64,000 nt of DNA from Paenibacillus sp. Soil766. Its GTDB lineage: Bacteria; Bacillota; Bacilli; Paenibacillales; NBRC-103111. The stretch lies in contig NZ_LMSJ01000054.1 in the NCBI RefSeq assembly GCF_001428105.1, positions 62,001 to 126,000 on the forward strand. The letters run 5' to 3'. Shown piece by piece: positions 17,101 to 24,499 of the stretch; within the stretch, counting starts at the first letter, position 1; each line of letters begins with the position of its first letter. Under the pieces are notes generated by a model. That model was not told the origin of the DNA. It saw only the letters and a list, made by a program, of their open reading frames with translations, and made no database searches. A program made the translations under genes and the position numbers.

Positions 17101-19524
17101 TGATTGCAAGCCAATGCGACCCTTCGTATACGATTCTGCATTAGCTGTATCCACAACAACCTTGTCGTTAATCATTTCCATCACACGATTGTTAAATGCC
17201 TTAACCGTATAGTGGTACATTTTGCTCGGATCAATGGCTTCCGTAAAAGACCCCGTATCCATCACGTTCCAGGCATTCGCTGCGGTTCTTTCAGCAAACT
17301 CTATACCATTTGCAGCTGTAGCATCTTTTCTGACCGCCATTTGATAATACGGATAATCATTATTTTGAATGCGATACATAATGGAATGCCATCTTGCTGC
17401 ATCGTTCGCTTGCAAATGCGTCACATCAGCTTCGATTTTATAATTACCAAATGTCCCTAGGTAGTCTGGCAGAAGCACACGCGAAGGATTGTCTGGAGCC
17501 GTTGCCGCATCGATTTCAAACCCTCCTGCTTTAACAACGGCTTTGCTCGCTGTCGTCCCTTCTTTGCGGCTCCAGCCTGCTGGAAGTGTCCCATCCGTTA
17601 GCTGGTCAAAATTTTCTTCATAGAGCACATACTCGCTGTCCGTTGCTTCTTTGGCTACGACGAGCATGGATATCGTAACACCATCTTTTTGGGCACTCAG
17701 GGCATACACCCCTTTTTGTGAAATGCTCAAGCTGCCATTATTCACAACGACTGATGGGCTGCCAGAGGTCCAAGTCAATTCATTGCCGGTTATTGTACCT
17801 GACGTAATATCACTAAAGTCTGCATGAAACGTTATTGAGTTTAAGGGTAATGGTTGATTCACTGTAGCCAAAAAGTAATCGTTATCGTGCGTGAGAGAAA
17901 CTACTTTTGCTGGCCCCGAACTAGGAGTCACCGTTATTTCTTGCAAGTACTCAGCACTATCATAAATTACCCTTACCATGGTGCTACCCACTTTAAGCGG
18001 ATATAGTGCATTATTTGTGACATTGATGATCGACTCATCAGAGGAGTAAACCTTAAATGGCTTGCTTCCAATAGGTTCACTATAACCGTCTGAATAATAT
18101 ACGTTGCCAGTGACACTCACAGGTCCAGTAAAAACTTCCATCGTGCTAGGTACAACGAGGTTTTTCAGATCTGCCGAAACTCGCGTCACTTTCAGGTTGT
18201 CGAATGAGACCTTGCTTTGATCCACTTGCAGCCCTACCTTGCCTTTTTCCATAACTACCGCTGTTGGCAGCGTTGTGTCGGTCACCATCGTGTAGCTTGG
18301 ATCTGACTTGGCTTTCATATATTCTTTGACATTATTACCAAAAACGCGAACCTTCATCGAATAGTCCGAGTTTAATGTTAGTGCTCTCCAACTGCCGGAG
18401 ATTGGTGTCGGGGCCCAACTACCGTCGGGTTTGCGATAAGCGAATTCATAGGTTCCGTTTTGACGAACCGCCATTTGATTGTAAGGATTTCCCCCTGAAG
18501 CAGGCACCCTTACCATCAGTGCTGCCCATCTCATGTTATTCAGCACAGATTCAAATCTTATATCCGCTTCAACTGTGTAGTTGTCCCATTGGACTGGAGC
18601 TACAATTCGCGCTTGTTTACCCGAGGCTTTTCCATCAAAAGTGATTCTGCCATTGCCATACGTATCCTGTACAACCGTAAACGAAGGACTTCCCGCATTC
18701 ACATCAGAAACCCATCCATAAGGAATTGTGCCGTTTGGATACGCATCAAAATTCTCCTCTAGCAGCACGGGGTTCACCGCATCTGTAATTGGATTACTAT
18801 CGATTAAGTTAATCACACCGAAACCGGTGGTATCATTCCAGAAAGAGCTTGACTGATATGCGCTCCAGTAGCTGTTTCTTTGCTGTGTCGCTTCTGTCCC
18901 ATAGCGGTCCGTTACCCCAATTTCCAAGCCCAACTTCTTCGTAAAGAAAGGATCCATCTTCAACATATCCCATGGTATTGCAGTTTCTAAGGACCAGCCT
19001 GTTGCCGTCTTCTGTATGGCCCTCAAGGTCTTATTTGAATCCTTGCTGCTTTGTCCGTTTGTGGCAGCACCATAATGAAACTCTGGTGAGGTGGAATCTG
19101 CCTGATACACAAAACCAAGCTGCATATCATCTGCTGCATAAGGAGTCGATTGATGCATCGTAGGATCTAGAAAGAAATTAATGCTATCCTGGTCAAACCA
19201 ATTCCCTGATCCTGCCGCAGTCAGGTTATCATCATCCGCCTTGACTCCGATGTACAGGTACTTATTGTCCCAGAGCATGCCGAATTTACTATCCTTAAAC
19301 GTACCACTCCCTGTTTGTTTCGTTAAACTTTGGCTAATTGACCATAGTGACTCATCCAATTTCCCATCAATTACCGGAGCATTCACCGTTTTACTCACAT
19401 TCAACGAATTCCTAGCGTCATTTGCGGCTTGAGCCTGCTGCTCAGGCAAGAGACCATGCGGTACGAAACTAGCAATTAGCGCAGCTATAATAAGACGATT
19501 CACAACCTTTTTATATCGTTTCAT
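14119..19524 (-). CDS. secreted SLH-anchored glycerophosphodiester phosphodiesterase
   Basis: 1801 aa surface protein. In order: signal peptide (1-33, ending near QAQA); CBM9-like module (about 48-215, VIDGKLDESLW); two related jelly-roll modules (about 252-420 and 633-820, each opening EENFD...G(T)(I/L)P.GW); an Ig-like stretch between them; a degenerate GDPD-like barrel half (about 880-1045, ending GVNGIVTDTP); an intact GDPD domain (about 1058-1290) with VIGHRG, PENT, DFIENDVYISKDG and VIHHDGEL, i.e. the catalytic histidines and metal acids; a SEPSEPSVPDG linker; and three SLH domains (about 1615-1801) that bind cell-wall polymer. It should release glycerol-3-phosphate from glycerophosphodiesters or teichoic-acid-like polymers at the cell surface, feeding the Ugp-like importer. 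The start at 19524 has AGAGG upstream and begins the signal peptide. Confidence 0.92.
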   Translation of the reverse strand: MKRYKKVVNRLIIAALIASFVPHGLLPEQQAQAANDARNSLNVSKTVNAPVIDGKLDESLWSISQSLTKQTGSGTFKDSKFGMLWDNKYLYIGVKADDDNLTAAGSGNWFDQDSINFFLDPTMHQSTPYAADDMQLGFVYQADSTSPEFHYGAATNGQSSKDSNKTLRAIQKTATGWSLETAIPWDMLKMDPFFTKKLGLEIGVTDRYGTEATQQRNSYWSAYQSSSFWNDTTGFGVINLIDSNPITDAVNPVLLEENFDAYPNGTIPYGWVSDVNAGSPSFTVVQDTYGNGRITFDGKASGKQARIVAPVQWDNYTVEADIRFESVLNNMRWAALMVRVPASGGNPYNQMAVRQNGTYEFAYRKPDGSWAPTPISGSWRALTLNSDYSMKVRVFGNNVKEYMKAKSDPSYTMVTDTTLPTAVVMEKGKVGLQVDQSKVSFDNLKVTRVSADLKNLVVPSTMEVFTGPVSVTGNVYYSDGYSEPIGSKPFKVYSSDESIINVTNNALYPLKVGSTMVRVIYDSAEYLQEITVTPSSGPAKVVSLTHDNDYFLATVNQPLPLNSITFHADFSDITSGTITGNELTWTSGSPSVVVNNGSLSISQKGVYALSAQKDGVTISMLVVAKEATDSEYVLYEENFDQLTDGTLPAGWSRKEGTTASKAVVKAGGFEIDAATAPDNPSRVLLPDYLGTFGNYKIEADVTHLQANDAARWHSIMYRIQNNDYPYYQMAVRKDATAANGIEFAERTAANAWNVMDTGSFTEAIDPSKMYHYTVKAFNNRVMEMINDKVVVDTANAESYTKGRIGLQSNGSKMRVDNIRVTLQQDALPLTATDKYASVTEPATQIAMASTIVTEVTQAADLTKWADAATPATAILHVNNELKVTNPTGEVVIGNLEAILGEFGTKTMPAFYITDESTVDNLITYLKDNRIEDVFVMSNNGELVKKARLAYPIIRGIVDFGTMSSFSQEQLLEIRQTTNASLAHIAVLPQKAATRENTDYLQMRTIMVWAKDESAAPGKNLSIHTLITAGVNGIVTDTPTAAFTALSVYSQNKTMIRKPYVIGHRGIPSAAPENTIESNRLALDYGADFIENDVYISKDGYLVIHHDGELAGTTNGTGNIEKYTLAEIKALNANKPHPTDYPDVRIPTLEEQIDLVQQRGKMIMNEIKTSTPAAIDAFVQLIKDKNAEADIDNMSFVAAQIVRVNSLMPTMPSGLLSSLSGGTSVKGMLRTVLSSIQPLNATFNNGYGGISQSFMEAAKHRGILISPWTLNDRKAFNQFFLNGAWGLTTDYANWAADMAAAIRPEKTEYTFAKMEQLSIQASVATYKGDTTTIAPEIVLLDGHNSFDVNGNEVTANGKGSGVAHALLRYTYTMNDGNKYDLYTQPITLSVPSEPSEPSVPDGDSEQNVGSGGVDTEIKDAAYTVTDAMIQAAIQQSGTANKLIITVPLSEQKDQAVAILPAATLQTILSSENNHTVVIQSELGSYELNLSAVDLQAWAGTLGTSQDKLNLTIHLKLNEEAASEATSHGLSVNQAVDFTLIVGADEGKSADVSSFSTFMARSIKLDAGTDTKAMAAVREERDANGNTVYNPVPFMIRGNEVVMYSRTNSTYLLIANPVTFGDLNNHWSKQTVEAMANKWIVQGVGASSFAPDRQVTRAEFAVLLVRSFGLTSSEATKASFKDIKATDWFAASVNLAVKFGLVGGYEDHSFRPDAPISRQEMAVMIDRALRFAGFNAALQPNSSATFSDEANIAEWAKDAIRTASSLHIINGRDGNAFSPLSTGTRAESAVMLSRMLQALHFSN

Positions 19525-19613
19525 AGAATCAATCCTCTCTGATTTGAATGGCATAAATCTCTGTAAAATCAACCACCTAGTTCTTACATCACTCCTCTTT
19601 TCTGTTTTTGAGA

Positions 19614-19701
19614 ACACAAAAAACCCTTCACGCATACAAACGACGCAGCTAGTTTTCACTAGCCAATCATTTGCTGCCTTGAAGGGTTTTCTCCTGGTCT
19701 C
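19614..19701 (-). promoter_or_regulatory. GlpP-type leader with terminator, SLH-GDPD gene
   Basis: Minus strand leader beginning GAGACCAGGAGAAAACCCTT (19682-19701), identical to the leader at 13360-13379. Its AAAACCCTTCA pairs perfectly with TGAAGGGTTTT (19620-19630), followed by T-rich sequence: an intrinsic terminator. The loop contains a GCTAGT-GAAA-ACTAGC hairpin with a GNRA tetraloop. It lies about 90-180 nt upstream of the start codon. Expected to be opened by GlpP bound to glycerol-3-phosphate. Confidence 0.75.
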
Positions 19702-19731
19702 CTACCCCTGCCTATTCAGTTCAGTTCTCCT

Positions 19732-19760
19732 ATAAACAATACTAGCGAGTGATTGTTTAT
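19732..19760. repeat. inverted repeat upstream of GlpP-type leader
   Basis: ATAAACAAT and ATTGTTTAT, perfect 9-bp arms with an 11-nt spacer, 30 bp upstream of the conserved leader element. Position suits an operator or promoter-proximal site for the giant gene. No clear -35/-10 pair could be fixed here. Confidence 0.4.
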
Positions 19761-19908
19761 TCCGTGTTATCTATGCAATAAGAAATTGTAAATTGCAATC
19801 GATCTCTACTCTCCAAAAATATTTGAGCTACACGCTGTACCCTACAAAAGCACATGCACGTCACTTATGTTTCACCCGCTGGACCTTGGAGGTTTCACGG
19901 GTTTTTAA

Positions 19909-19992
19909 GGGCAATTTGATTTCGATTGGCTGGACCGGGCAATTGCATTGTTGTCCAAGTATGGCATCAAGACAATTCTCGGCACCCCGACA
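19909..19992 (+). pseudogene. GH42 beta-galactosidase remnant
   Basis: A plus-strand frame reads GQFDFDWLDRAIALLSKYGI followed by KTILGTPT, which is the N-terminal TIM-barrel segment of family 42 beta-galactosidases (usual form FDWLDxAIxLLxKHGIKVVLGTPT). A TAA stands directly before it and the following AxPPAWL part is absent, so only about 28 codons survive. It abuts the permease remnant on the opposite strand. Confidence 0.55.
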
Positions 19993-20019
19993 TTTACCAG
20001 CACGACATACATGGACAAA

Positions 20020-20373
20020 TATTTCATTAAGCGCGAGCGCCAGCACAATGGAGCCGACGAATGTTGCAAATAAATTCAGAAATCCCATTACCAACGTGTT
20101 GCGTAGCACGAGATAGAACTGATCGTCGCGGAACAGCTGCGCAAATTTATCGAAACCTACGAATGGGCTGCCCGATATTCCTTTAATCACCTTGTAGTCT
20201 AGGAACGCCATGATCCATCCGTAGAGCGGCATATAGTTGAAAACAACCACCAACGCGACGAGCGGAAGTGTTATGAGCAACTGTTGCTTTTGTGTGAGCA
20301 GTTTACGCAACTTGGATGGTCTCGACTTCATTAGTCTTAACGGCGCTGGGGCCGATGTCTGTGTATTCTTCAT
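20020..20373 (-). pseudogene. truncated LplB-type sugar permease
   Basis: About 118 residues match the N-terminal third of LplB permeases: basic start, membrane span LLITLPLVALVVVFNYMPLY, then GFDKFAQLF and NTLVMGFLNLFATF up to LALNEI. After that the frame runs on for 52 codons of unrelated sequence, antisense to the GH42 remnant. A good ribosome site (AAGGAGCG) and a cre-like site precede it, so this is a broken former operon head, not a functional permease. Confidence 0.8.
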
Positions 20374-20401
20374 AGTGTGTCGCTCCTTCCTGGCAACCGT
20401 G

Positions 20402-20415
20402 TGAAAACGTTATCT
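20402..20415 (+). promoter_or_regulatory. cre-like site (CcpA operator)
   Basis: TGAAAACGTTATCT matches the cre consensus TGWAANCGNTNWCA at 13 of 14 positions. It sits 29 bp upstream of the truncated permease start, where catabolite repression of a sugar operon would act. Now orphaned. Confidence 0.45.
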
Positions 20416-20523
20416 CTTATGGATTCATTATAACTTGCCGAGACCTTACTCTATAACCGTTCAAAACCTAGCGGTTAACCTTACAAAACATTTTACACTC
20501 TGGACTCATTTCTTTAAAAACAT

Positions 20524-20585
20524 GAAAAAGAAAGAGGCTTCTCCAAGTTAGTTAAACTTACGAAAGGCCTCTCATTTTTATTTTC
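20524..20585. terminator. bidirectional terminator
   Basis: AGAGGC/GCCTCT arms with an inner AAGTT/AACTT pairing; T-rich on the plus side (ATTTTTATTTT) and on the minus side (TTTCTTTTTC). Second stop after the tRNA-Leu hairpin. Confidence 0.6.
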
Positions 20586-20607
20586 GTGAAAAAGTTGTTT
20601 CAAAATA

Positions 20608-20634
20608 GAAAAAAACCCTTAATAATAAGGGTTT
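20608..20634 (-). terminator. terminator of tRNA-Glu/tRNA-Leu unit
   Basis: Minus strand AAACCCTT-ATTATT-AAGGGTTT followed by TTTT, 18 nt after the tRNA-Leu end. Confidence 0.75.
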
Positions 20635-20651
20635 CAATCTTAAAACTGGGA

Positions 20652-20733
20652 TGCGGTCGGGGGGATTTGAACCCCCACGCCTTGTGAGCGCCACCCCCTC
20701 AAGATGGTGTGTCTGCCGTTCCACCACGACCGC
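20652..20733 (-). tRNA. tRNA-Leu(GAG)
   Basis: 82-nt cloverleaf. Acceptor GCGGTCG/CGACCGC with A73, anticodon stem CCATC/GGTGG around loop TTGAGGG giving anticodon GAG, a long variable arm as in leucine tRNAs, and T-arm GGGGGTTCAAATCCCCC. CCA is not encoded. Confidence 0.92.
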
Positions 20734-20749
20734 ATGAGAGATAAAACAA

Positions 20750-20821
20750 TGACCCGTAGGGGACTCGAACCCCTGTTACCTCCGTGAAAGGGAGGTGTCT
20801 TAACCACTTGACCAACGGGCC
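20750..20821 (-). tRNA. tRNA-Glu(TTC)
   Basis: 72-nt cloverleaf. Acceptor GGCCCGT/ACGGGTC with A73 as in Bacillus tRNA-Glu, anticodon stem CCTCC/GGAGG with loop CTTTCAC giving TTC, T-loop GTTCGAGTC. CCA not encoded. Transcribed ahead of tRNA-Leu from the promoter at 20869-20897. Confidence 0.94.
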
Positions 20822-20868
20822 ATACAAAAGTCATTAAACATTTCAGCCCGTTAAGGACGACAAGTGTT

Positions 20869-20897
20869 ATTATAAAGGATTCCGCGCCCTTTGACAA
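20869..20897 (-). promoter_or_regulatory. sigma-A promoter of tRNA-Glu/tRNA-Leu
   Basis: TTGTCA, 17-nt spacer, TATAAT on the minus strand. A GC-rich spacer and G-rich start region fit a strong stable-RNA promoter. Confidence 0.8.
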
Positions 20898-20992
20898 GCC
20901 TATTTATTGGAAATAAAGTCAGTCCAGGCTGGCAACTCAGGAGTCCCCATGTGCACGTTAACTCAACCATGAGAACTCCCATTTGCAGCCAA

Positions 20993-22735
20993 CTATTTAA
21001 TTTTGAAGTAGGTCACAGATTCATTCAATGTATCCACAACAGACTTCAGCTGTTCCGACGCAGCAGCAATATTCTGCATCATTGCAAGCTGCTCCTCTGT
21101 TGCTGCTGCCACCGTCTGAGATCTCATCAGAATGTGAGATGAGCTTGACGCTGACTGATCCATCGTAGCCGAAATTTCTTCGGAGCTAGCAGACATTTGC
21201 TCTGTGATGGCTGACGTCTCATGAATCTGCGAGACGATATGTGTCACAGATTGCATGATCGTTTCGAAGCTTTGGTTCACTTCCTGCATCATTTGTGAGC
21301 CAGCGCTTGCTTCCTGCTTCGTCGCATTCATCGACTGGGATACGCTATCAATCTCGACTCTCGTTTCGTAAATTAACTGATTGATGCCATCAGCGGATTC
21401 AATCGATTGTGAAGCCAATTTGCGGATTTCTTGCGCAACGACATTAAATCCTTTGCCATGCTCACCTGCTCTAGCCGCCTCAATAGAAGCATTCAACGAT
21501 AAGAGATTGGTCTGGTTCGCGAAGCTCGTGATGCTCGATGCGATTTGCCCAATCTCATCAGATTTACGGGTCAACGACTGTACCGTATCAGAGAGCTGTT
21601 CAACCGAGCTCAGCATATTCACGATCTGATGTTGCAGTTTCGAGAGCAATTCATTACCGAGTGTTGCGTGCTGAGAGGTTAATGAAGAGTGATCCGCCAT
21701 GACGCTTGAGTTCTCTGCGACACGTTGAATCCCAATCGCCATTTCCTCAATAGCTCGGCTCGTTTCTTCACTGCTTCTTGCTTGCACTTCGACTTCCTGC
21801 GTCATTTCTTGAATATTCGAAGCTACATGTTCTGCAGCGTGAGCAGACTCTTTGGAGCTGTCCGAGAGCTCCACGGAGGCATCGTGCACGAATTGCGTAT
21901 TGTGTGCAATCGTGCCGATCAAGCCTCTCATTTTGGCAACCATATGATCAACCGATTCTGAAATCTGACCCAGCTCATCCTTCGCATACGTCAGTTGTGG
22001 CTCGTGACGCAAATCTCCTGCAGCAACCTCACCGGTAATGGTCAAAATCCTACGAATCACCGACATAATTCTCCTGATCACGAATCCGCCACTTCCGAAC
22101 AGAATAACGATGACAACTGCCACGCCGATGTAAACACCTCTAGCTGTTGCTTTATTCTCCAGCTCAATATGGACAATGCTTTGGTTAGCATGCGTGTCTA
22201 GAATTTCACCAATAACATTCAGCCCTTCGCGTCCCTTCTCAAAGGTGGCCATCAGCTTCGGTTCATTCAAAACGCCTTTACCAGCACTCCCCGTTTGAAC
22301 AACGGCATTCGCTTCTTTAACCCACTGATCAAAGGAGGCTTGGAAGCTCGATGCACTTTGCTCAATCTTCACTATCGTCTCCGTTTGTGCCGTTTCCAGT
22401 AATTCCTTTGATTTTAAAATAGTAATTGCCTGTCCTACCCTTGTATTCGTTTGTTCGATATTGTCTTTCATCACCTTCAACTGATTCGTTTTCTCCTCCG
22501 CAGTCAAGGTGCCAGACACCAGCAACTGATAAGCGTTCATGGCTTGATACATATCCCGATCCGCATTCAATATAAGCGAGACACTCTTCTCCGTCGTTTC
22601 ATACAAGGAGGAGGTCAGCGTATCCGTATTGGACTTGTTTATTTGTAGGAGATATACACTCGAACTTAAATAAAACAGCGAAGGAATCAAAAGCAATAGG
22701 ATAAGGCGCACACGTATCGATAATAATTTGGTCAC
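20993..22735 (-). CDS. methyl-accepting chemotaxis protein
   Basis: 580 aa inner-membrane chemoreceptor. First membrane span about 10-30, an extracellular four-helix-type sensor to about 200, second span [24 protein letters not shown] region, then a long coiled-coil signalling domain with the conserved CheA/CheW tip ([20 protein letters not shown]) near residue 410. GTG start at 22735 with GGGGG upstream. Ligand unknown. The monocistronic gene is set between two tRNA units. A possible sigma-D-like promoter (TAAT, 16 nt, TCAGATAT) lies about 40-70 nt upstream, which would suit a motility gene but is weak. A TTTAATTAAAT-free 3' region holds an 11-bp hairpin without U-tract. Confidence 0.94.
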   Translation of the reverse strand: MTKLLSIRVRLILLLLIPSLFYLSSSVYLLQINKSNTDTLTSSLYETTEKSVSLILNADRDMYQAMNAYQLLVSGTLTAEEKTNQLKVMKDNIEQTNTRVGQAITILKSKELLETAQTETIVKIEQSASSFQASFDQWVKEANAVVQTGSAGKGVLNEPKLMATFEKGREGLNVIGEILDTHANQSIVHIELENKATARGVYIGVAVVIVILFGSGGFVIRRIMSVIRRILTITGEVAAGDLRHEPQLTYAKDELGQISESVDHMVAKMRGLIGTIAHNTQFVHDASVELSDSSKESAHAAEHVASNIQEMTQEVEVQARSSEETSRAIEEMAIGIQRVAENSSVMADHSSLTSQHATLGNELLSKLQHQIVNMLSSVEQLSDTVQSLTRKSDEIGQIASSITSFANQTNLLSLNASIEAARAGEHGKGFNVVAQEIRKLASQSIESADGINQLIYETRVEIDSVSQSMNATKQEASAGSQMMQEVNQSFETIMQSVTHIVSQIHETSAITEQMSASSEEISATMDQSASSSSHILMRSQTVAAATEEQLAMMQNIAAASEQLKSVVDTLNESVTYFKIK

Positions 22736-22835
22736 TGGTAGTTCCCCCGTCGTAAATCTTTTTTATTCACTATATCTGACAATAGTTTAACAGGTATTAG
22801 AAATTTGTTAGCATAGGTTGAGATTCGGATGAACA

Positions 22836-22877
22836 AAAAATAAGTTCAATGGCATGAATGCCATTGAACTTATTTTT
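22836..22877. terminator. perfect 20-bp terminator hairpin
   Basis: AAAAATAAGTTCAATGGCAT and its exact complement with a 2-nt centre; A- and T-runs flank both sides, so it works in either direction. It ends the tRNA-Asn/tRNA-Ser transcript before the chemoreceptor. Confidence 0.85.
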
Positions 22878-22881
22878 GTGA

Positions 22882-22970
22882 CGGAGAGAGAGGGATTCGA
22901 ACCCTCGCACCACTTACGCAGTCTAACCCCTTAGCAGAGGGTCCCCTTATAGCCACTTGGGTATCTCTCC
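22882..22970 (-). tRNA. tRNA-Ser(GCT)
   Basis: 89-nt type II tRNA. Acceptor GGAGAGA/TCTCTCC with G73, anticodon stem ACCCT/GGGGT with loop CTGCTAA giving GCT, extended variable arm, T-arm GAGGGTTCGAATCCCTC. CCA not encoded. Confidence 0.93.
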
Positions 22971-22978
22971 ATGTATGG

Positions 22979-23051
22979 CTCCCCGAACAGGACTCGAACC
23001 TGTGACAACTCGATTAACAGTCGAGTGCTCTACCAACTGAGCTATCAGGGA
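22979..23051 (-). tRNA. tRNA-Asn(GTT)
   Basis: 73-nt cloverleaf. Acceptor TCCCTGA/TCGGGGA with G73, D-arm GCTCAGTTGGTAGAGC, anticodon stem CTCGA/TCGAG with loop CTGTTAA giving GTT. CCA not encoded. First of the Asn-Ser pair, 8 nt apart. Confidence 0.94.
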
Positions 23052-23064
23052 ATGAACAAGTTTT

Positions 23065-23093
23065 ATTTTATTATGAAGGCGCTGTTAAGTCAA
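23065..23093 (-). promoter_or_regulatory. sigma-A promoter of tRNA-Asn/tRNA-Ser
   Basis: TTGACT, 17-nt spacer, TAAAAT on the minus strand. The -35 lies inside the end of the SprT-like gene. Confidence 0.75.
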
Positions 23094-23544
23094 GTGTATA
23101 CGATTTCAATTTTCCCCTGCAATTTCCACAAGCGAATTTACGCACATCCATTTTACGTTTCCGATAATATTCCGTCTTGCAATTCACGCACTCTAACCTA
23201 TATTTATAGGCTTGTTTCGTTCGGGGGCGCGGTAAGGATTGGCAATATCGGGTGCCTCCTACTTGGGCCAGCAAGGTTTTGAAATCTTGATCCCGATGCT
23301 GATAGCCTCGCTTCAAAATATGTAAATGATAATGGCAGAGCTCGTGCTTGATAATCTTCTCGATTTCATCCCGCCCATAGGTCTCCCACTGGCTCCAACT
23401 GATCTCAATATCATGTGATTTCATAAAATAACGTCCACCGGTCGACCGCAATCTCCGGTTAAAACGCGCCTGGTGAACAAAGGGTCTACCAAACGATTCC
23501 ATAGAAATCTGCTCGATCCATTGCTGCAGCTCTTGATCTTCCAT
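23071..23544 (-). CDS. SprT-like metalloprotein (YdcK homologue)
   Basis: 157 aa. The SprT-like domain has the zinc-protease signature HELCHYH (HExxH) in the middle and a C-terminal zinc ribbon with two CxxC pairs (CVNCKTEYY, ACGNCRGKL). Length and layout match B. subtilis YdcK, which also lies between tex/cmpA and tRNA genes. Role in the Bacillota is not established. Start at 23544 has GGAGTG 7 nt upstream. Confidence 0.92.
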   Translation of the reverse strand: MEDQELQQWIEQISMESFGRPFVHQARFNRRLRSTGGRYFMKSHDIEISWSQWETYGRDEIEKIIKHELCHYHLHILKRGYQHRDQDFKTLLAQVGGTRYCQSLPRPRTKQAYKYRLECVNCKTEYYRKRKMDVRKFACGNCRGKLKSYTLDLTAPS

Positions 23545-23657
23545 CTACGAACACTCCAATGACAAGTTCTTACTTGAATTTGTACCGTATGTACGGCTAT
23601 ACTGTCAAGTAGAAAAGAAGAACGAACGCTCTATACAGAAAGGAATTGAATCTCCCC

Positions 23658-24011
23658 ATGCCACAAATGCGCTATGCGATATTGAAGCTTGACCAACAAC
23701 TAGAATTCGTCGAAATGCCCTCCTCCTATTCCTATCAATTAACGGCTTTGAACCAACGTTTGCACAAAGAATTAGAGAAATTAACCGCTGATCATGTGCC
23801 ACAGCTACCACGCGTAATTGCTGAGTGTGACGATTTGGAATTGATCGGTACGGCGTATACACTTATTCAAGGCTTGGATTACATCAATGGTTTGGAGAAA
23901 ACGTTCGCTGGTATCCAAGAAAAATCGTACCCTTTGATCTCATTGTTAACTGAAATCCGCGCACTGCAAGCTCAGCTTGAACAATGGTACGAAGAGGAAT
24001 TTGATCTCTAA
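23658..24011 (+). CDS. conserved hypothetical protein, 117 aa
   Basis: Not recognised. Acidic, helical, no signal peptide or membrane span. Divergent from the SprT-like gene. The start at 23658 is chosen as the first ATG; AAAGGA lies 14 nt upstream, and a TTG at 23646 or ATG at 23667 are possible alternatives. Followed at 74 nt by cmpA on the same strand. Confidence 0.65.
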   Translation: MPQMRYAILKLDQQLEFVEMPSSYSYQLTALNQRLHKELEKLTADHVPQLPRVIAECDDLELIGTAYTLIQGLDYINGLEKTFAGIQEKSYPLISLLTEIRALQAQLEQWYEEEFDL

Positions 24012-24084
24012 AATAAGAGGACCTGCACCCAATACTCTCCTTCTTCATATGCTATAAGTACATGGCGAAGAAGGGGATGGGCAT

Positions 24085-24249
24085 ATGCCTCAATGGCTTT
24101 GTAATCAATTAATGCGTGCCTTCCAGAACAAAAACCGCAGACAAATTCGATTATTGAACGATAGTTGGTACTTTTACCGCACTCGCCGCTCACAAGAGGA
24201 GTGGCCCGACAGCCAATCGACGGACGGACCGAGCAAACGTAAATTTTGA
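24085..24249 (+). CDS. cmpA: cortex morphogenetic protein CmpA
   Basis: 54 aa. Reads MPQWLCNQLMRAFQNKN, then RRQIRLLNDSWYFYR, which aligns along its length with the 37-aa B. subtilis CmpA (MPxWLxNQ, AF, QIxLLNxxWYFYR), here with about 17 extra polar residues. In B. subtilis CmpA acts with ClpXP and SpoIVA in the mother cell as a check on spore envelope assembly, and its gene also lies between tex and sprT. The ribosome site AAGGGG precedes the start. A CCTTCTTC/GAAGAAGG stem (24041-24077) would hide part of that site. Confidence 0.85.
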   Translation: MPQWLCNQLMRAFQNKNRRQIRLLNDSWYFYRTRRSQEEWPDSQSTDGPSKRKF

Positions 24250-24255
24250 TGAGAA

Positions 24256-24290
24256 AGCTAGTACTTGTGACTACAAGTGCTGGCTTTTTT
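24256..24290 (+). terminator. terminator after cmpA
   Basis: AGCTAGTACTTGT pairs with ACAAGTGCTGGCT around a 4-nt loop and ends in a run of T, just after the cmpA stop. Confidence 0.85.
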
Positions 24291-24319
24291 GCCATTGGGT
24301 ACATACGAGAAAAAACAGT

Positions 24320-24348
24320 TGCATATTTGAAATGTGCCCTCTATACTG
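24320..24348 (+). promoter_or_regulatory. sigma-A promoter of the 196-aa gene
   Basis: TTGCAT, exactly 17 nt, TATACT. It predicts a leader of about 145 nt that carries the hairpin at 24419-24467. Confidence 0.65.
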
Positions 24349-24418
24349 TAAATAAATGTAACAAATAGTAAATGCAAATAAGAATGCGAAAGTGAGTTAA
24401 ATAAAAATACCTGAGTGA

Positions 24419-24467
24419 AGCACACTCGAGCTTGCAGATTATCTGCCGTTCGTTTGTGCTTTTTTTG
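24419..24467 (+). terminator. terminator-like hairpin inside a leader (possible attenuator)
   Basis: AAGCACA pairs with TGTGCTT, with CGA/TCG and GCAGA/TCTGC helices inside, followed by seven T. It lies between the promoter at 24320-24348 and the ATG at 24500, so transcription into the gene must pass it. Confidence 0.6.
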
Positions 24468-24499
24468 CGTATTTATTTAGAAAAAGGGGGCTTATTTAC

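Noticed and set aside
20640-20897. 85-codon minus-strand open frame
   Set aside because: It covers the tRNA-Leu and tRNA-Glu genes and their promoter; an artefact.
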